Shown here: in pieces, positions 37,675 through 48,284 of the stretch | Position numbering within the stretch: position 1 is the stretch's first letter | Layout: every line of letters begins with the position of its first letter | Assembly (NCBI RefSeq): GCF_024699945.1 | Contig: NZ_JAJOMY010000001.1 | Span: 2,797,001 to 2,861,000, forward strand | Length of the DNA stretch: 64,000 nt | Source of the DNA: Phenylobacterium sp. J426 | GTDB lineage: Bacteria; Pseudomonadota; Alphaproteobacteria; Caulobacterales; Caulobacteraceae | Direction of reading: 5' to 3' | Translations under genes and position numbers: made by a program | Notes under the pieces: generated by a model | The model's database searches: none | Seen by the model: only the letters and a program-made list of their open reading frames with translations | What the model was told of the DNA's origin: nothing

Positions 37675-38648
37675 TCGGCAAGTGGAGTGGCCGCGCCCGG
37701 CGGCCAGCTCACGGCGACCTCGGCGCCCACCGCCAACGGCGTCTCGCCGGCGACATTGGCCCGGCTGGCCCGGATCCGCCCCTGAGCGGTTTCGACCACA
37801 TATCGGGTTCGATCGCCGAAGTAGGCGGTTTCCCCGATGCGGCCCGGGAGACCCGCCGCCCCCAGAACCACCGTTTCCGGGCGCACGGCGATCCAGCCGT
37901 CGCCATCGGGAAGCACGTTGACCTCGCCCAGGAACTCGGCGACGGCCCGGGTGGCAGGGCGCTCATAGACCTCGCGGGGGGTGGCGACCTGGGCGATGCG
38001 GCCGGCCTGCATGACGGCCAGACGATCGGCCATCGCCAGCGCCTCGTCCTGGTCATGGGTGACCACGACGAACGTGAGGCCGAGCCTCCGCTGCAGCGCC
38101 ACGAGCTCGGCCTGAGTCTCCTCGCGGAGCTTGCGGTCCAGCGCCGCCAACGGCTCGTCCAGCAACAGGATCCGCGGCCGCGGCGCGAGCGCCCGGGCCA
38201 GGGCCACCCGCTGCTGCTGACCGCCGGAGAGCTGGTGAGGTTTGCGATCGCCCATGCCGTCCAGCTTGACCAGAGCGAGCATCTCGTCGACGCGGGCGGC
38301 CGCCTCCTGCCTTGGCAGCGCACGCAGGCCATAGGCGATGTTCTTCGCCACCGTCAGGTGAGGGAACAGCGCGTAGCTCTGGAACATCATGGTCACCGGC
38401 CGACGGTGCGGCGGCAGGCCGGCGATGTCCTGACCGTCCAACAGGATCCGGCCGGCGTCAGGCGTCTCGAAGCCCGCGAGCAGACGCATCAGCGTGGTCT
38501 TGCCGCAGCCGGAGGGGCCCAACAGGGCGAAGAACTCGCCTTCGCGAACGGCCAGGTCGACCTGCTCGACGGCGTAATGGTCGCCGAACCGTTTGCTGAC
38601 GCCCTCGAAGCGGACGATGTCGCGGCGCGGGGTCACCGGTATGTTCAC
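37671..38648 (-). CDS. potG: Putrescine ABC transporter ATP-binding protein (PotG-like)
   Basis: 325 residues from the GTG at complement 38646-38648, which overlaps the potF stop by four bases like the other junctions; another GTG at 38672 would add eight residues. Walker A is [12 protein letters not shown]-loop [23 protein letters not shown] signature [15 protein letters not shown], Walker [13 protein letters not shown] and switch His [16 protein letters not shown]. The C-terminal TOBE domain follows ([11 protein letters not shown] ...). It powers uptake by PotHI. Confidence 0.92.
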   Translation of the reverse strand: MNIPVTPRRDIVRFEGVSKRFGDHYAVEQVDLAVREGEFFALLGPSGCGKTTLMRLLAGFETPDAGRILLDGQDIAGLPPHRRPVTMMFQSYALFPHLTVAKNIAYGLRALPRQEAAARVDEMLALVKLDGMGDRKPHQLSGGQQQRVALARALAPRPRILLLDEPLAALDRKLREETQAELVALQRRLGLTFVVVTHDQDEALAMADRLAVMQAGRIAQVATPREVYERPATRAVAEFLGEVNVLPDGDGWIAVRPETVVLGAAGLPGRIGETAYFGDRTRYVVETAQGRIRASRANVAGETPLAVGAEVAVSWPPGAATPLAE

Positions 38649-39733
38649 CGAGCCGTCAGAACCCGCGTCCACTGCCGGTTGACGTCCCGGAGCAGCCCTT
38701 GGTCCTTGGTGGTCGTGACGAACAACCGCGCGGCCATCGCCGGGGTCGGATAGACGTTGGGGTCATTGCGCACGGCTTCGTCCACCAGCGGAGTCGCCGC
38801 TGCGTTGGCGTTCGCGTACTGGACGTAGTCTGAGGCCTTTGCGATCACATCGGGCCGCAGCATGAAGGCCAGGAACCTGTGCGCCGCGTCCGGGTTCGGA
38901 GCGTCCTTCGGGATGGTGAAGACGTCGAACCAGATCTGGCTGCCCTCCTTGGGCACGACATAGGCCAGCTCCACGCCGTTCTTCGCCTCCGCAGCCCGGG
39001 CCTTGGCCTGAAGCACGTCGCCCGAATAGCCGATCGCGACACAGGCGTCGCCGTTCGCGAGGGCCTCGATGTATTCCGACGAGTGGAACTTCCGCACATA
39101 GGGTCGGGCCTTCAGCAACAGATCCGTCGCCTGGCCGTAATCGGCTGCGGCGGTCGAATTCGGATCCTTGCCCAAGTAGTTGAGGGCGACCGCGTACATG
39201 TCCTCGGAAGCGTCCAGGAAATAGACGCCGCAGTCCTTCAGCTTCGCCAGGGTTTTAGGATCGAACACCACGTCCCAGCTGTCGATCGCCACGCCTGGCA
39301 GACGTTTGGCGATCTGGGCGGTGTTGTAGCCGATGCCGATGGTGCCCTGCATGTAGGGGACCGCGTAGGTCCCGCTCGGGTCGAAGACGGCCAGCTTCGC
39401 CATCAGATCAGGCGAGAGGTTAGACAGGCCGGGCAGTTTCGCCTTCTCCAACGGCTGAATGGCGCCGGCGGTGATGTAACGGGGCAGGTTGTGGTTCGAG
39501 GGGACGACAAGGTCGTACCCCGTGCCGCCCTGCAGCACCTTCGTCTCGAGGATCTCGTTGGAATCGAAGGTGTCGTAGGTGACCTCGATCCCCGTCTCCT
39601 GGGTGAACTGCTCGAGCAGCGCCGGGTCGATGTAGTCCGACCAGTTGTAGATGCGCACCTGCTCGGCGGGCTTGCCGCACGCCGCCAGGAACAGAGCCAA
39701 CGCAACCCCGATCGCCAATCGCCAATGCGCCAT
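38645..39733 (-). CDS. potF: Periplasmic putrescine-binding protein (PotF-like)
   Basis: 362 residues from ATG at complement 39731-39733 with a G-rich ribosome binding site. The leader LAIGVALALFLAACGKPAE has a lipobox (LAAC), so the protein is probably lipid-anchored rather than free as in E. coli. The polyamine-binding fold signature RIYNWSDYIDPALLEQFTQETG is at the start of the mature part; later LVVPSNHNLPRYI and YMQGTIGIGYN match PotF/PotD. It is the first gene of the potFGHI operon. Confidence 0.91.
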   Translation of the reverse strand: MAHWRLAIGVALALFLAACGKPAEQVRIYNWSDYIDPALLEQFTQETGIEVTYDTFDSNEILETKVLQGGTGYDLVVPSNHNLPRYITAGAIQPLEKAKLPGLSNLSPDLMAKLAVFDPSGTYAVPYMQGTIGIGYNTAQIAKRLPGVAIDSWDVVFDPKTLAKLKDCGVYFLDASEDMYAVALNYLGKDPNSTAAADYGQATDLLLKARPYVRKFHSSEYIEALANGDACVAIGYSGDVLQAKARAAEAKNGVELAYVVPKEGSQIWFDVFTIPKDAPNPDAAHRFLAFMLRPDVIAKASDYVQYANANAAATPLVDEAVRNDPNVYPTPAMAARLFVTTTKDQGLLRDVNRQWTRVLTAR

Positions 39734-39812
39734 GCAGTCCCCCCATCGCTTGCGGCGCAGGTTATAGGGGCTCACTTCCGCCCGTTAAGCCCGAAAAGCC
39801 GAGCCGCTCCCG

Positions 39813-40172
39813 ATGCCCGCGATCTGGACCTTCGTGACGCCTGTCCTGCTGCTTGTCGCGTCGAACGTCTTCATGACCTTCGCATGGTACGGCCACCTCA
39901 AGGTCGAGCACCGGCCGCTCTGGATCATCGTGATGGTGAGCTGGGGGATCGCCTTCTTCGAGTACTGGCTGGCGGTTCCCGCCAACAGGATCGGCCGGCT
40001 CGTCTACGAACCGGCCGAACTCAAGGCGATGCAGGAGGTGATCACCTTGGCGGTCTTCGCCGTCTTCTCCGTCACCTACCTGGGCGAGCGGCTGACCCTG
40101 AACCATGCCATCGGCTTCGTTCTCATCGCCGCCGGCGCGTGGTTCGTCTTCAAGGCCCCGATCTCGGTCTAG
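39813..40172 (+). CDS. DMT-superfamily small membrane protein (DUF486)
   Basis: 119 residues with four helices: FVTPVLLLVASNVFMTFAWYGHL, PLWIIVMVSWGIAFFEYWLAVPANRIG, EVITLAVFAVFSVTYLGERL and NHAIGFVLIAAGAWFVF. FEYWLAVPANRIG and YLGE are hallmark segments of DUF486. It is a presumed small transporter of unknown substrate, read divergently from the pot operon; its stop overlaps the stop of the convergent lipoprotein gene. Confidence 0.88.
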   Translation: MPAIWTFVTPVLLLVASNVFMTFAWYGHLKVEHRPLWIIVMVSWGIAFFEYWLAVPANRIGRLVYEPAELKAMQEVITLAVFAVFSVTYLGERLTLNHAIGFVLIAAGAWFVFKAPISV

Positions 40173-40639
40173 CCGCCGCCTGCCGGCGACGCCGGCACCA
40201 TCACGGTGACCTCGTTCGTCTTGGACATGAATCGGATGCCTTTCACCCGGCCGTCCGTGTAGCGGTTCCAATGGCCGCTGACGTCGATCGGGGTGGCGGC
40301 CTGTGCGCCCGGGGTGGCCGGAGCGGTCGCGATGACGTCCACCTCGTAGATGCCGTCTGGCGGTTGAGCAGCATAGATCCGCGGCAGGAAGGCGGGATCG
40401 CTCCACCCGGCGCTGGACGCGGTGGCCTTGGCGCTGAGGTTGAGGCCGCCTGTGCGGCCGACCTCGACGGCGCCGGACTGGACCGAAAGCACCTGGTCCT
40501 GGCCGGCGTACATCGGCGCCGGTCTGGCCAGGGACTTCTTCGGCGGCGGCGCCGTGGCTTCCGCCTCGCTGACCTGGCCTTCGCATGCGGTGAGAGAGAG
40601 GCAGGCGAGGGCGCCTGCCAGAAGAATGAACCTGCGCAT
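40169..40639 (-). CDS. Hypothetical lipoprotein
   Basis: 156 residues from ATG with GGAGG ten bases upstream. The signal MRRFILLAGALACLSLTACEGQ has lipobox LTAC. The mature part reads PMYAGQDQVLSVQSGAVEVGRTGGLNLSAKATASSAGW and ends DGIYEVDVIATAPA ... GIRFMSKTNEVTVMVPA, a beta-rich periplasmic domain. No family is recognised. Its transcript converges with the DUF486 gene. Confidence 0.8.
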   Translation of the reverse strand: MRRFILLAGALACLSLTACEGQVSEAEATAPPPKKSLARPAPMYAGQDQVLSVQSGAVEVGRTGGLNLSAKATASSAGWSDPAFLPRIYAAQPPDGIYEVDVIATAPATPGAQAATPIDVSGHWNRYTDGRVKGIRFMSKTNEVTVMVPASPAGGG

Positions 40640-40852
40640 GGTTCGCGTTTCCTCCGATACCGGCGGCGTGTTCTTCGTTGGCCGGGCCGAGGTCCCGGTG
40701 GGACTCGACTCGTGGGGCCGCCGCCTGGCCCTGAGGGGAGTTTGCGCCGATAACGCCGATTGGCGAGCGTTTCTTGCGGGCGCGGCTTTGGCGATCCACC
40801 TGAGGCGGCCTATAAGCCGCGGTTTCCCCCTCTCCCGACGTTCCGGAGCTCC

Positions 40853-42562
40853 ATGTCCCGCATCCTGATCACCTCGGCGCTGCCCTACATCAACGGCATC
40901 AAGCACCTGGGGAACCTCGCGGGCTCCATGCTGCCGGCCGACGTCTATGCGCGCTTCAAGCGGGCCCAGGGGCATGAGGTGCTCTACGTCTGCGCCACCG
41001 ACGAGCACGGCACCCCCGCCGAGCTCGCCGCCGCCGCGGCGGGGCAAGACGTGCGTGGCTATTGCGACGAGCAGCACCAGATCCAGAAGGACATCGGCGG
41101 CCAGTTCGGCCTCTCGTTCGACTGGTTCGGCCGCTCGTCGAATCCGCCGAACCACCGCCTGACCCAGCACTTCTGCGAGGTGCTGGAGGAGAAGGGGCTC
41201 ATCGAAGAGCGGACGGATCGCATGATCTATTCGCTCGATGACCGGCGCTTCCTGCCGGACCGTTACGTGGAGGGGACCTGCCCGCACTGCGACTATCCGA
41301 AGGCCCGGGGCGACCAGTGCGACAACTGCGGCCGTCTGCTGGATCCCATGGATCTGAAGGATCCGTACTCGGCCGTCTCCGGCTCGCGGAACCTCGAGGT
41401 GCGCGAGACGCGCCACCTCTACCTGCTGCAGTCGAAGCTTGAGGGTAAGATCCGCGCCTGGGTGGATTCGAAAACCGAGTTCCCGCCGCTGACCCGGTCA
41501 ATCGCCTACAAGCATCTCGATGAGGGGCTGATCGACCGCGGCATCACCCGCGACCTCGCCTGGGGCATCCCGGTGACGAAGGGCGGTTTCCCCCGGCCCG
41601 GGTTCGAGGACAAGGTCTTCTACGTCTGGTTCGACGCGCCGATCGAGTATATCGGCGCCACCGTGGAATGGGCCGAGGCGACCGGCGGCGACTGGGAGCG
41701 CTGGTGGCGTACCGACAAGGGGGCCGACGAGGTCCGCTACATCCAGTTCATGGGCAAGGACAATGTCGCCTTCCACACCGTCAGCTTCCCCGCCACGATC
41801 CTGGGCTCCGAAGAGCCGTGGAAGACCGTCGACCTGCTGAAGAGTTTCAACTGGCTGAACTGGTACGGCGGCAAGTTCTCCACGAGCCAGAAGCGCGGCG
41901 TCTTCATGGACGCGGCGCTCGAGCTGCTGCCGGCCGACTACTGGCGCTGGTACCTCACCGCCAACGCGCCCGAGAGCGCCGACAGCCCGTTCACCTGGGA
42001 GCAGTTCCAGAACACCGTGAACAGCGACCTGGCCAACGTGCTGGGCAACTTCGTCAACCGCATCTGCAAGTTCGCGGAGAGCCGCTTCGACGGCGTCGTA
42101 CCCGCCGGCGGCGAACCTGGACTCCTGGAGGCGAAGCTCTATGCCGACGTCTCGGCGGGTCTCTCGGCGCTGACCGCCTCGCTCGAAGGGATCAATATGC
42201 GCCGGGCCGCGCAGGACGTTCGCGAACTGTGGGTGACCGGCAACGCCTACCTGACCGAGGCGGCGCCCTGGACGGCGATCAAGACAGATCCGGAGCGCGC
42301 CGCGGCTGTGGTGCGCACCGGGCTGAACCTGGCGGCCCTGTTCGGGCGCGTCTCGCAACCGTTCGTCCCGTTCGCGGCGAACACGATTCGATCCGCCTTT
42401 GAGGGTGCGCCGAGCGACTGGCCGTCGGCGGATGGGCAGGCCGAGCTGTCCCGGCTGACCGAAGGCTCGAAGATCGCCGCGCCGCCGGTGCTGTTCGCGA
42501 AGGTCGAGGACGGCCAGGTTGCCGAGTGGGCCGAGCGCTTCGGCGGAGCCGACGAAGGCTGA
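40853..42562 (+). CDS. metG: Methionyl-tRNA synthetase
   Basis: 569 residues from ATG at 40853 with GGAG seven bases upstream; the frame is open further back without support. It charges tRNA-Met with methionine. The class I signatures are KHLGN (HIGH equivalent, residues 17-21) and KFSTSQ (KMSKS equivalent, about 341-346). A zinc knuckle [18 protein letters not shown] begins at Cys143, [18 protein letters not shown] follows, and the anticodon-binding helical domain makes up the C-terminus. The C-terminal tRNA-binding extension of E. coli MetG is absent, as usual in this group. Confidence 0.96.
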   Translation: MSRILITSALPYINGIKHLGNLAGSMLPADVYARFKRAQGHEVLYVCATDEHGTPAELAAAAAGQDVRGYCDEQHQIQKDIGGQFGLSFDWFGRSSNPPNHRLTQHFCEVLEEKGLIEERTDRMIYSLDDRRFLPDRYVEGTCPHCDYPKARGDQCDNCGRLLDPMDLKDPYSAVSGSRNLEVRETRHLYLLQSKLEGKIRAWVDSKTEFPPLTRSIAYKHLDEGLIDRGITRDLAWGIPVTKGGFPRPGFEDKVFYVWFDAPIEYIGATVEWAEATGGDWERWWRTDKGADEVRYIQFMGKDNVAFHTVSFPATILGSEEPWKTVDLLKSFNWLNWYGGKFSTSQKRGVFMDAALELLPADYWRWYLTANAPESADSPFTWEQFQNTVNSDLANVLGNFVNRICKFAESRFDGVVPAGGEPGLLEAKLYADVSAGLSALTASLEGINMRRAAQDVRELWVTGNAYLTEAAPWTAIKTDPERAAAVVRTGLNLAALFGRVSQPFVPFAANTIRSAFEGAPSDWPSADGQAELSRLTEGSKIAAPPVLFAKVEDGQVAEWAERFGGADEG

Positions 42563-42568
42563 GCCGGC

Positions 42569-42585
42569 GCTCCCTTTCCGGGAGC
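42569..42585. terminator. Convergent hairpin between metG and terC
   Basis: GCTCCC and GGGAGC pair around TTTCC, seven bases past the metG stop and 17 before the terC stop. It has no T run and could serve both strands. Confidence 0.35.
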
Positions 42586-42601
42586 CCGCCGCCGACGCCG
42601 G

Positions 42602-43315
42602 CTAGTGGGCCGGCGCGGGCGCCTTCGGATGCGCCTCCATGAAGGTGGGGACGGCGGCGTTGAACGCCTCCGCATTCCCCGTGCGCAGGATCACGTCGTG
42701 GGCGCCTTCCCACATCATGTGCAGGGCCACGTAGAGCACGATGACCAGGCCGATGTAGCCGATCCAGCGGTACTTGTGCAGCAGCCGCGCGATGCCGTGG
42801 GCGGCAATGCCCATCAGGGCGATCGAGAGCACAAGGCCGAACACCAGGATAGTCGGATGCTCGCGGGCGGCGCCCGCGACGGCGAGGACATTGTCCAACG
42901 ACATCGAGACGTCGGCGATAAGGATCTGGACCAGCGCCTGGCGGAAGGTCTTTGGCTTGACCTTCGGCTCGGTGCGCGGGTCGTCGTCCATCGCGGCCTC
43001 GGCCGCTTCCTCTTCGTGAACCGCCTGGTCGCGCAGCTCCCGCCACATCTTCCAGCAGACCCACAGCAGCAGCAGCCCGCCCGCGAACAGCAGTCCGACG
43101 ATGCCGAGCAGCTGGGTGGTGATAAGCGCGAAGCCAATGCGGGTGGCGACCGCGGCCACAAGTCCCCAGAAGATCGCCTTGCGCCGCTGTTCCGCCGGCA
43201 AGCCGCCGGCCGCCAGGCCCACGGCCACGGCGTTGTCGCCGGCGAGGACCAGGTCGATCATCAGGACCTGGAGAAGGGCGGAAAAGGCGCCGGGGCTGAG
43301 CAGCTCTTCGAACAT
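42602..43315 (-). CDS. TerC family membrane protein
   Basis: 237 residues. About seven helices; the two conserved acidic segments of the family are LQVLMIDLVLAGDNAVAVGLAA and VQILIADVSMSLDNVLAVAGAA, each with the Asp and Asn that are presumed to bind a metal ion. A cytoplasmic loop of 25 charged residues separates the two halves. Members are linked to manganese export or tellurite resistance. It converges with metG and lies 38 bp from rlmB upstream. Confidence 0.9.
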   Translation of the reverse strand: MFEELLSPGAFSALLQVLMIDLVLAGDNAVAVGLAAGGLPAEQRRKAIFWGLVAAVATRIGFALITTQLLGIVGLLFAGGLLLLWVCWKMWRELRDQAVHEEEAAEAAMDDDPRTEPKVKPKTFRQALVQILIADVSMSLDNVLAVAGAAREHPTILVFGLVLSIALMGIAAHGIARLLHKYRWIGYIGLVIVLYVALHMMWEGAHDVILRTGNAEAFNAAVPTFMEAHPKAPAPAH

Positions 43316-43353
43316 CGCGCCTCAATGCGTCAGAGCGGAGAGCGCTGCAACTG

Positions 43354-44175
43354 TCACGCTCGCGGGCGGGCCGCTTCATAGAGCGCGATGGCCGCCGCGT
43401 TCGAGACATTCAGGCTCTCGAAGCCGCCAGGCATGGCGATCCGGGCCAGTTCGTCGCAGTGCTCGGCCACCAGTCGCCGGATCCCCTCACCTTCGGAGCC
43501 CATGACCAGGACGGTCGGGCCGCCGTCGAGCGCCTCGGCCAGCGTCCGGTCGGCCTCGCCGGCCAGGCCAACGGCGCGCCAGCCCGCGTCCGTCAGTTCG
43601 TCGAGGGCGCGGGAGAGATTGACGACCCGTGCGACGGGGGTGCGCTCCACGGCGCCGGCGGCTGCCTTGGCGAGGGCGCCGGTCAGTTTCGGGGCATGAC
43701 GGTCCTGGAGCACCACGCCGACGGCGCCGAAGGCCGCGGCCGAGCGGAGGATCGCTCCCACGTTCTGCGGATCGGTCACCTGGTCGAGCATCAGGATCAC
43801 GGCGCCCGGCCGCGGTTCGAAGTCCGAGAGGTCGACGTCGGGCAGGGGGGCCGGCTTCAGCGCCACCCCCTGATGAACAGCGCCTTGCGGCAGAGCCAGG
43901 CCAATCGTGTGGTTGTCGGCCGTCTCAATCACCTTCGGCCGGCCGAATCTCCCTTCCAGCTGTTTGGCCCTCTCAGGGGTCGCCAGTAGCCGGAGCGGCG
44001 CGGCGCGGCGGGGGTTGTCGAGGGCGGCCTCCACGGCATGCCAACCCCATATCCACTCGTCTGATGCGGGGTCACGCCCCTTGCCGCCGCCTGGGCCAAC
44101 AGGCTTTCGAAAGCCCGTTTGGGGGCGGAATTTTTTCCCCTTCCGGGCGTCGTTGCGTTCGGGATGCGAGGCCAC
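43354..44175 (-). CDS. rlmB: 23S rRNA 2'-O-ribose methyltransferase RlmB (TrmH/SpoU family)
   Basis: 273 residues. A basic N-terminus (RKGKKFRPQTGFRK) precedes the substrate-binding domain (WIWGWHAVEAALDNPRR), then the SPOUT knot domain with the three motifs DQVTDPQNVGAILRSAAAFG (Arg), VLVMGSEGEGIRRLV and SLNVSNAAAIALYEAARP. It methylates G2251 in E. coli 23S rRNA. Its gene is read away from the tRNA-tuf unit, which begins 135 bp upstream on the other strand. Confidence 0.92.
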   Translation of the reverse strand: MASHPERNDARKGKKFRPQTGFRKPVGPGGGKGRDPASDEWIWGWHAVEAALDNPRRAAPLRLLATPERAKQLEGRFGRPKVIETADNHTIGLALPQGAVHQGVALKPAPLPDVDLSDFEPRPGAVILMLDQVTDPQNVGAILRSAAAFGAVGVVLQDRHAPKLTGALAKAAAGAVERTPVARVVNLSRALDELTDAGWRAVGLAGEADRTLAEALDGGPTVLVMGSEGEGIRRLVAEHCDELARIAMPGGFESLNVSNAAAIALYEAARPRA

Positions 44176-44310
44176 TATAAGACGCGCTCCAAATTGGGGC
44201 CCCCGGATGGGACGCCGCTTTTTCGGACAGTGTTGCCGGGCTCAATGGCCCCTCGCGTCCTGAAGCGGAAGTCTTATTTCCGAGGACCTCGACGAGGCTC
44301 CGAGCGCGCT

Positions 44311-44396
44311 GGGGGAATGTCCCGAGTGGCAAAGGGGGGGGACTGTAAATCCCCTGGCGTCAGCCTTCGTAGGTTCGAGTCCTACTTCCCCCACCA
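44311..44396 (+). tRNA. tRNA-Tyr (anticodon GTA)
   Basis: 86 nt with encoded CCA. Acceptor GGGGGAA pairs with TTCCCCC, the anticodon stem-loop GGGGA-CTGTAAA-TCCCC gives GTA, a long variable arm (class II) is present, and the T-arm is TAGGTTCGAGTCCTA. It starts a tRNA-Tyr, tRNA-Gly, tuf unit as in many bacteria. Confidence 0.96.
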
Positions 44397-44450
44397 CGCG
44401 CCGGAGTGACACGAAACGTGAGGAGTTGCGGCGGCCCCGCACCGGTTTTG

Positions 44451-44524
44451 GCGGGTATAGCACAATGGTAGTGCAGCAGCCTTCCAAGCTGAGGATGCGG
44501 GTTCGATTCCCGCTACCCGCTCCA
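44451..44524 (+). tRNA. tRNA-Gly (anticodon TCC)
   Basis: 74 nt with encoded CCA. Acceptor GCGGGTA pairs with TACCCGC, anticodon loop CTTCCAA gives TCC, and the T-arm is GCGGGTTCGATTCCCGC. tuf begins 40 nt downstream. Confidence 0.96.
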
Positions 44525-44564
44525 ACTCCTTTGGAACCCTAGATTTAAAAGCCGGCAGGATCCG

Positions 44565-45755
<1,191 letters not shown>

Positions 45756-45783
45756 GATCGGCCACAGCCAAGCACTCTGAAGA

Positions 45784-45812
45784 GGCCGCCGGGGAAACCC
45801 GGCGGCCTTTTT
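45784..45812 (+). terminator. Rho-independent terminator of tuf
   Basis: GGCCGCCGGG pairs with CCCGGCGGCC around a GAAA-type loop, followed by five T. It lies 28 bp after the tuf stop. Confidence 0.85.
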
Positions 45813-45911
45813 CATCCATCCATGACTTCTCTGTAATGACTTGGAATTAAAGTGCTTTCCGGCTGGGTCGCCCCTAGCCTTCTGCTCACGCTGTTCAGAA
45901 GGAGAGGGCCG

Positions 45912-46751
45912 ATGGGCCTCAGGATCGCGCTTCTTGTCGCCGCGGCGCTGACCGCAGCCGCCTCTTCGGCCGCTCAGGCCGCCATCGTTCAGTTCGACGA
46001 CGCAGTGGCCCGCGTCACCGTCATCCCCGAAATGCGGTCGGACGTCCGCGTGGAGATCGTCCGGCCGACCGCCGAGCTTCCGCTGCGGATCGCCCAGTCC
46101 GGCGACCGCACGGTGATCTCTGGCGATCTCGGCTCGCGGCTGCGCGACTGCAACGGCAGGGAAGACAGCCGCAAGGTCCGCATCCGCGGGGTCGGCTCCA
46201 TCTCTTGGAGCGAGATGCCTCAGGTGGTGATCCGCACGCCGCGTGACGTCCGCATCGAGGCCGATGGGGCCGTCTTCGGCTCGATCGGGCGTTCCGGCAG
46301 CGTCGAGCTGCAGACTTCGGGGTGCAGCGGCTGGACCGTCGCCGACACCACCGGCGAGGCCAAGGTTCGCGCCTCCGGCGCGGGGTCGGTAATGATGGGC
46401 GCCGCCGAGCGTCTGGACGTGCGCATATCCGGCGCGGGCAATGTACACGCGACCCGCATCCGTCGCGGCATGGACGCCCGGCTCTCGGGCGCCGGCGGCG
46501 TCAAGGTCGTGGAACTGAACGGGCCGGTCCAGGCCGATGTCTCCGGCGTTGGCCGCATCCAGGTGTCCGACGGGCGTGCGACCACCCTGAAGGCCTCGGT
46601 CTCCGGCATCGGCGGCGTCGACTTCGACGGCGTGGCCGACAGCCTCGACGCCTCGATCTCGGGCCTTGGCTCCATCCGGGTTGAGGAGGTCCGCGGCGCG
46701 GTGCGTAGATCCGTGTCGGGCGCGGGCCGTGTTGTGGTCGGGGGGACCTAG
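45912..46751 (+). CDS. DUF2807 secreted protein (beta-solenoid, adhesin head GIN type)
   Basis: 279 residues from ATG preceded by AAGGAGAGGG. A signal peptide ([22 protein letters not shown], cleavage after AQA) is followed by strands with recurring hydrophobic-Ser-Gly turns: [97 protein letters not shown]. That seven-fold SGxGxI/V ladder predicts a right-handed beta-solenoid. The role is unknown, and a cell-surface or periplasmic location is inferred. It lies between the tuf terminator and tRNA-Trp. Confidence 0.87.
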   Translation: MGLRIALLVAAALTAAASSAAQAAIVQFDDAVARVTVIPEMRSDVRVEIVRPTAELPLRIAQSGDRTVISGDLGSRLRDCNGREDSRKVRIRGVGSISWSEMPQVVIRTPRDVRIEADGAVFGSIGRSGSVELQTSGCSGWTVADTTGEAKVRASGAGSVMMGAAERLDVRISGAGNVHATRIRRGMDARLSGAGGVKVVELNGPVQADVSGVGRIQVSDGRATTLKASVSGIGGVDFDGVADSLDASISGLGSIRVEEVRGAVRRSVSGAGRVVVGGT

Positions 46752-46981
46752 CCGTCTTGCGCGGACGGCGGCGCGCGGCGACGGACGCCGTCCGTCTGGT
46801 CAGCCTCGGCCTGGTTCGGCGCGTGCGCGCCGCCTTGGCTTTCCCCGGAGGCGGGATCAGTCAAGGTCTTCGGTGTGGCGGCCTGTCCCTCCGAGCCTTC
46901 CGGCTCATAGGCGCTGCGCTGCGGCCGGCCCGGCTTCTGCTCGTCGTCGCGATTGTACGCGGGGTCATGGCGTTCAGGCAT
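46748..46981 (-). CDS. Small disordered hypothetical protein
   Basis: 77 residues from ATG at complement 46979-46981; a GTG eight codons earlier also fits. The sequence is polar, Pro/Glu/Gln/Arg-rich with no hydrophobic core ([18 protein letters not shown]), typical of small intrinsically disordered proteins. Overlapping + strand frames look less protein-like. Coding status is uncertain. Apart from this, the 405-bp stretch between the DUF2807 gene and tRNA-Trp shows nothing I recognise. Confidence 0.45.
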   Translation of the reverse strand: MPERHDPAYNRDDEQKPGRPQRSAYEPEGSEGQAATPKTLTDPASGESQGGAHAPNQAEADQTDGVRRRAPPSAQDG

Positions 46982-47156
46982 GGCTTTGAAACGGCCCGCC
47001 TGCACATTCGATCCGCCGACGCGGTCCCTTGCAGGGGCAGGCGCTCGCTGCTAGATCACCCGGCTCCGGCGATGAGCCGCGCGCGCCGAGGCCCAAGCCG
47101 GCTTCCGGCGCGCTGTTTCATTGTCCGGAAGGTGGGCTCGCAAAGCTTCGCGCTTT

Positions 47157-47232
47157 AGGAGTGTAGCTCAGCTGGTAGAGCATCGGTCTCCAAAACCGAG
47201 GGCCGGGGGTTCGAGTCCCTCCACTCCTGCCA
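47157..47232 (+). tRNA. tRNA-Trp (anticodon CCA)
   Basis: 76 nt with encoded CCA. Acceptor AGGAGTG pairs with CACTCCT, the anticodon stem-loop TCGGT-CTCCAAA-ACCGA gives CCA, and the T-arm is GGGGGTTCGAGTCCCTC. It lies 67 nt before secE, the common order in proteobacteria. Confidence 0.96.
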
Positions 47233-47299
47233 CCCACCTATATGTGCTGAACCGGGGCGGCGGCTGTCGTCGCTCCAAAGACGAGTTTGAAGACGCCGC

Positions 47300-47602
47300 A
47301 TGGCCAGGAAACCGGGTTCGACTCCGCAAGCGATGAGGAACCGCGCCGCCAAGACGGCCGCGGTCATGGCCTCGCCCGCTGCGGTCGCTCAGGCTCCGAA
47401 GAAGAAGGTGAGCCCGGCGCAGTTCGCCCGCGAGGTCCGCGCCGAGGTGCGCAAGATCACCTGGACGAGCCGCAAGGAGACCTGGATCACCTCGGTCATG
47501 GTGGCGATCATGGTCCTGCTGGCCGCCATCTTCTTCTGGGTCGTCGACCTGGTGCTTCAACTGGGCGTCGGCCAGGTCCTCAAACTGGCGAATGCCGGGT
47601 GA
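47300..47602 (+). CDS. secE: Preprotein translocase subunit SecE
   Basis: 100 residues. Clamp of SecY in the Sec translocon. An N-terminal polar extension of about 35 residues (Ala/Lys-rich) precedes the conserved amphipathic helix AQFAREVRAEVRKITWTSRKET and one membrane helix SVMVAIMVLLAAIFFWVVDLVLQL. This one-helix form with an extended N-terminus is usual in alphaproteobacteria. It is followed 7 nt later by nusG. Confidence 0.95.
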   Translation: MARKPGSTPQAMRNRAAKTAAVMASPAAVAQAPKKKVSPAQFAREVRAEVRKITWTSRKETWITSVMVAIMVLLAAIFFWVVDLVLQLGVGQVLKLANAG

Positions 47603-47609
47603 TTTGAAG

Positions 47610-48179
47610 ATGTCCGAAGCCGCTGAAACCACCACGAAGAGCAACCCGCGCCACAGGTGGTACATCGTCCACGCCTACTCGAACTTCGAGAAGAAGGTGG
47701 CCGAGAGCATCCGCGAGCAGGCGCGCACCCAAGGCCTGGAGGAGAACTTCTCCGAGATCCTGGTGCCCACCGAGGACGTGGTTGAGATCCGCCGCGGCCG
47801 GAAGGTCAACTCCGAGCGCAAGTTCTTCCCCGGCTACGTGCTGGTGAAGATGGAGCTCACCGACGAGGCCTACCACCTCATCAAGAACACTCCGAAGGTC
47901 ACGGGCTTCCTGGGCTCGGGGTCGAAGCCGATCCCGGTTTCCGAGAAGGAAGTCGAGCGGATCGTCGGCGCCATCGAAGAGGGCGTCGAGCGTCCGAAGC
48001 CGACCATCACCTTCGAGATCGGCGAGCAGGTGCGGGTCACCGACGGTCCCTTCGCCAGCTTCAACGGCTCGGTGGAGCAGGTCGACGAGGAGCGCGCCCG
48101 CCTGCGCGTCACCGTGTCGATCTTCGGCCGCGCCACTCCGGTCGAGCTGGAATACGGCCAGGTCGAGAAGATCGCTTAG
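47610..48179 (+). CDS. nusG: Transcription termination/antitermination factor NusG
   Basis: 189 residues from ATG at 47610 (MSEAAETTTK); an ATG six codons earlier is also in frame. The NGN domain is HRWYIVHAYSNFEKKVAESI to RKFFPGYVLVKMELTDEAYHLIKNTPKVTGFLG. The C-terminal KOW domain is GEQVRVTDGPFASFNGSVEQVD. It binds RNA polymerase and couples it to Rho, S10 or NusA. It is directly behind secE. Confidence 0.97.
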   Translation: MSEAAETTTKSNPRHRWYIVHAYSNFEKKVAESIREQARTQGLEENFSEILVPTEDVVEIRRGRKVNSERKFFPGYVLVKMELTDEAYHLIKNTPKVTGFLGSGSKPIPVSEKEVERIVGAIEEGVERPKPTITFEIGEQVRVTDGPFASFNGSVEQVDEERARLRVTVSIFGRATPVELEYGQVEKIA

Positions 48180-48240
48180 GCTCGCCGAGATTCCGGGCCG
48201 CGGTTGCCGCCGCGGTCCATTCCTGTTACGAGCGCGCCCT

Positions 48241-48276
48241 TCGCAGACCGGCGCGTTTTCGCTGTCCGGTCTGCGA
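48241..48276 (+). other. Strong hairpin between nusG and rplK
   Basis: An 11-bp perfect stem, TCGCAGACCGG with CCGGTCTGCGA, closes a 14-base loop. It is followed by TTTC only, so termination would be partial. It may separate secE-nusG from rplKA or act as an RNA processing site. Confidence 0.5.
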
Positions 48277-48284
48277 TTTCAAAT

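Noticed and set aside
45840..45870. Sigma-54 promoter before the DUF2807 gene
   Set aside because: The GG and GC dinucleotides are spaced nine rather than ten bases apart.
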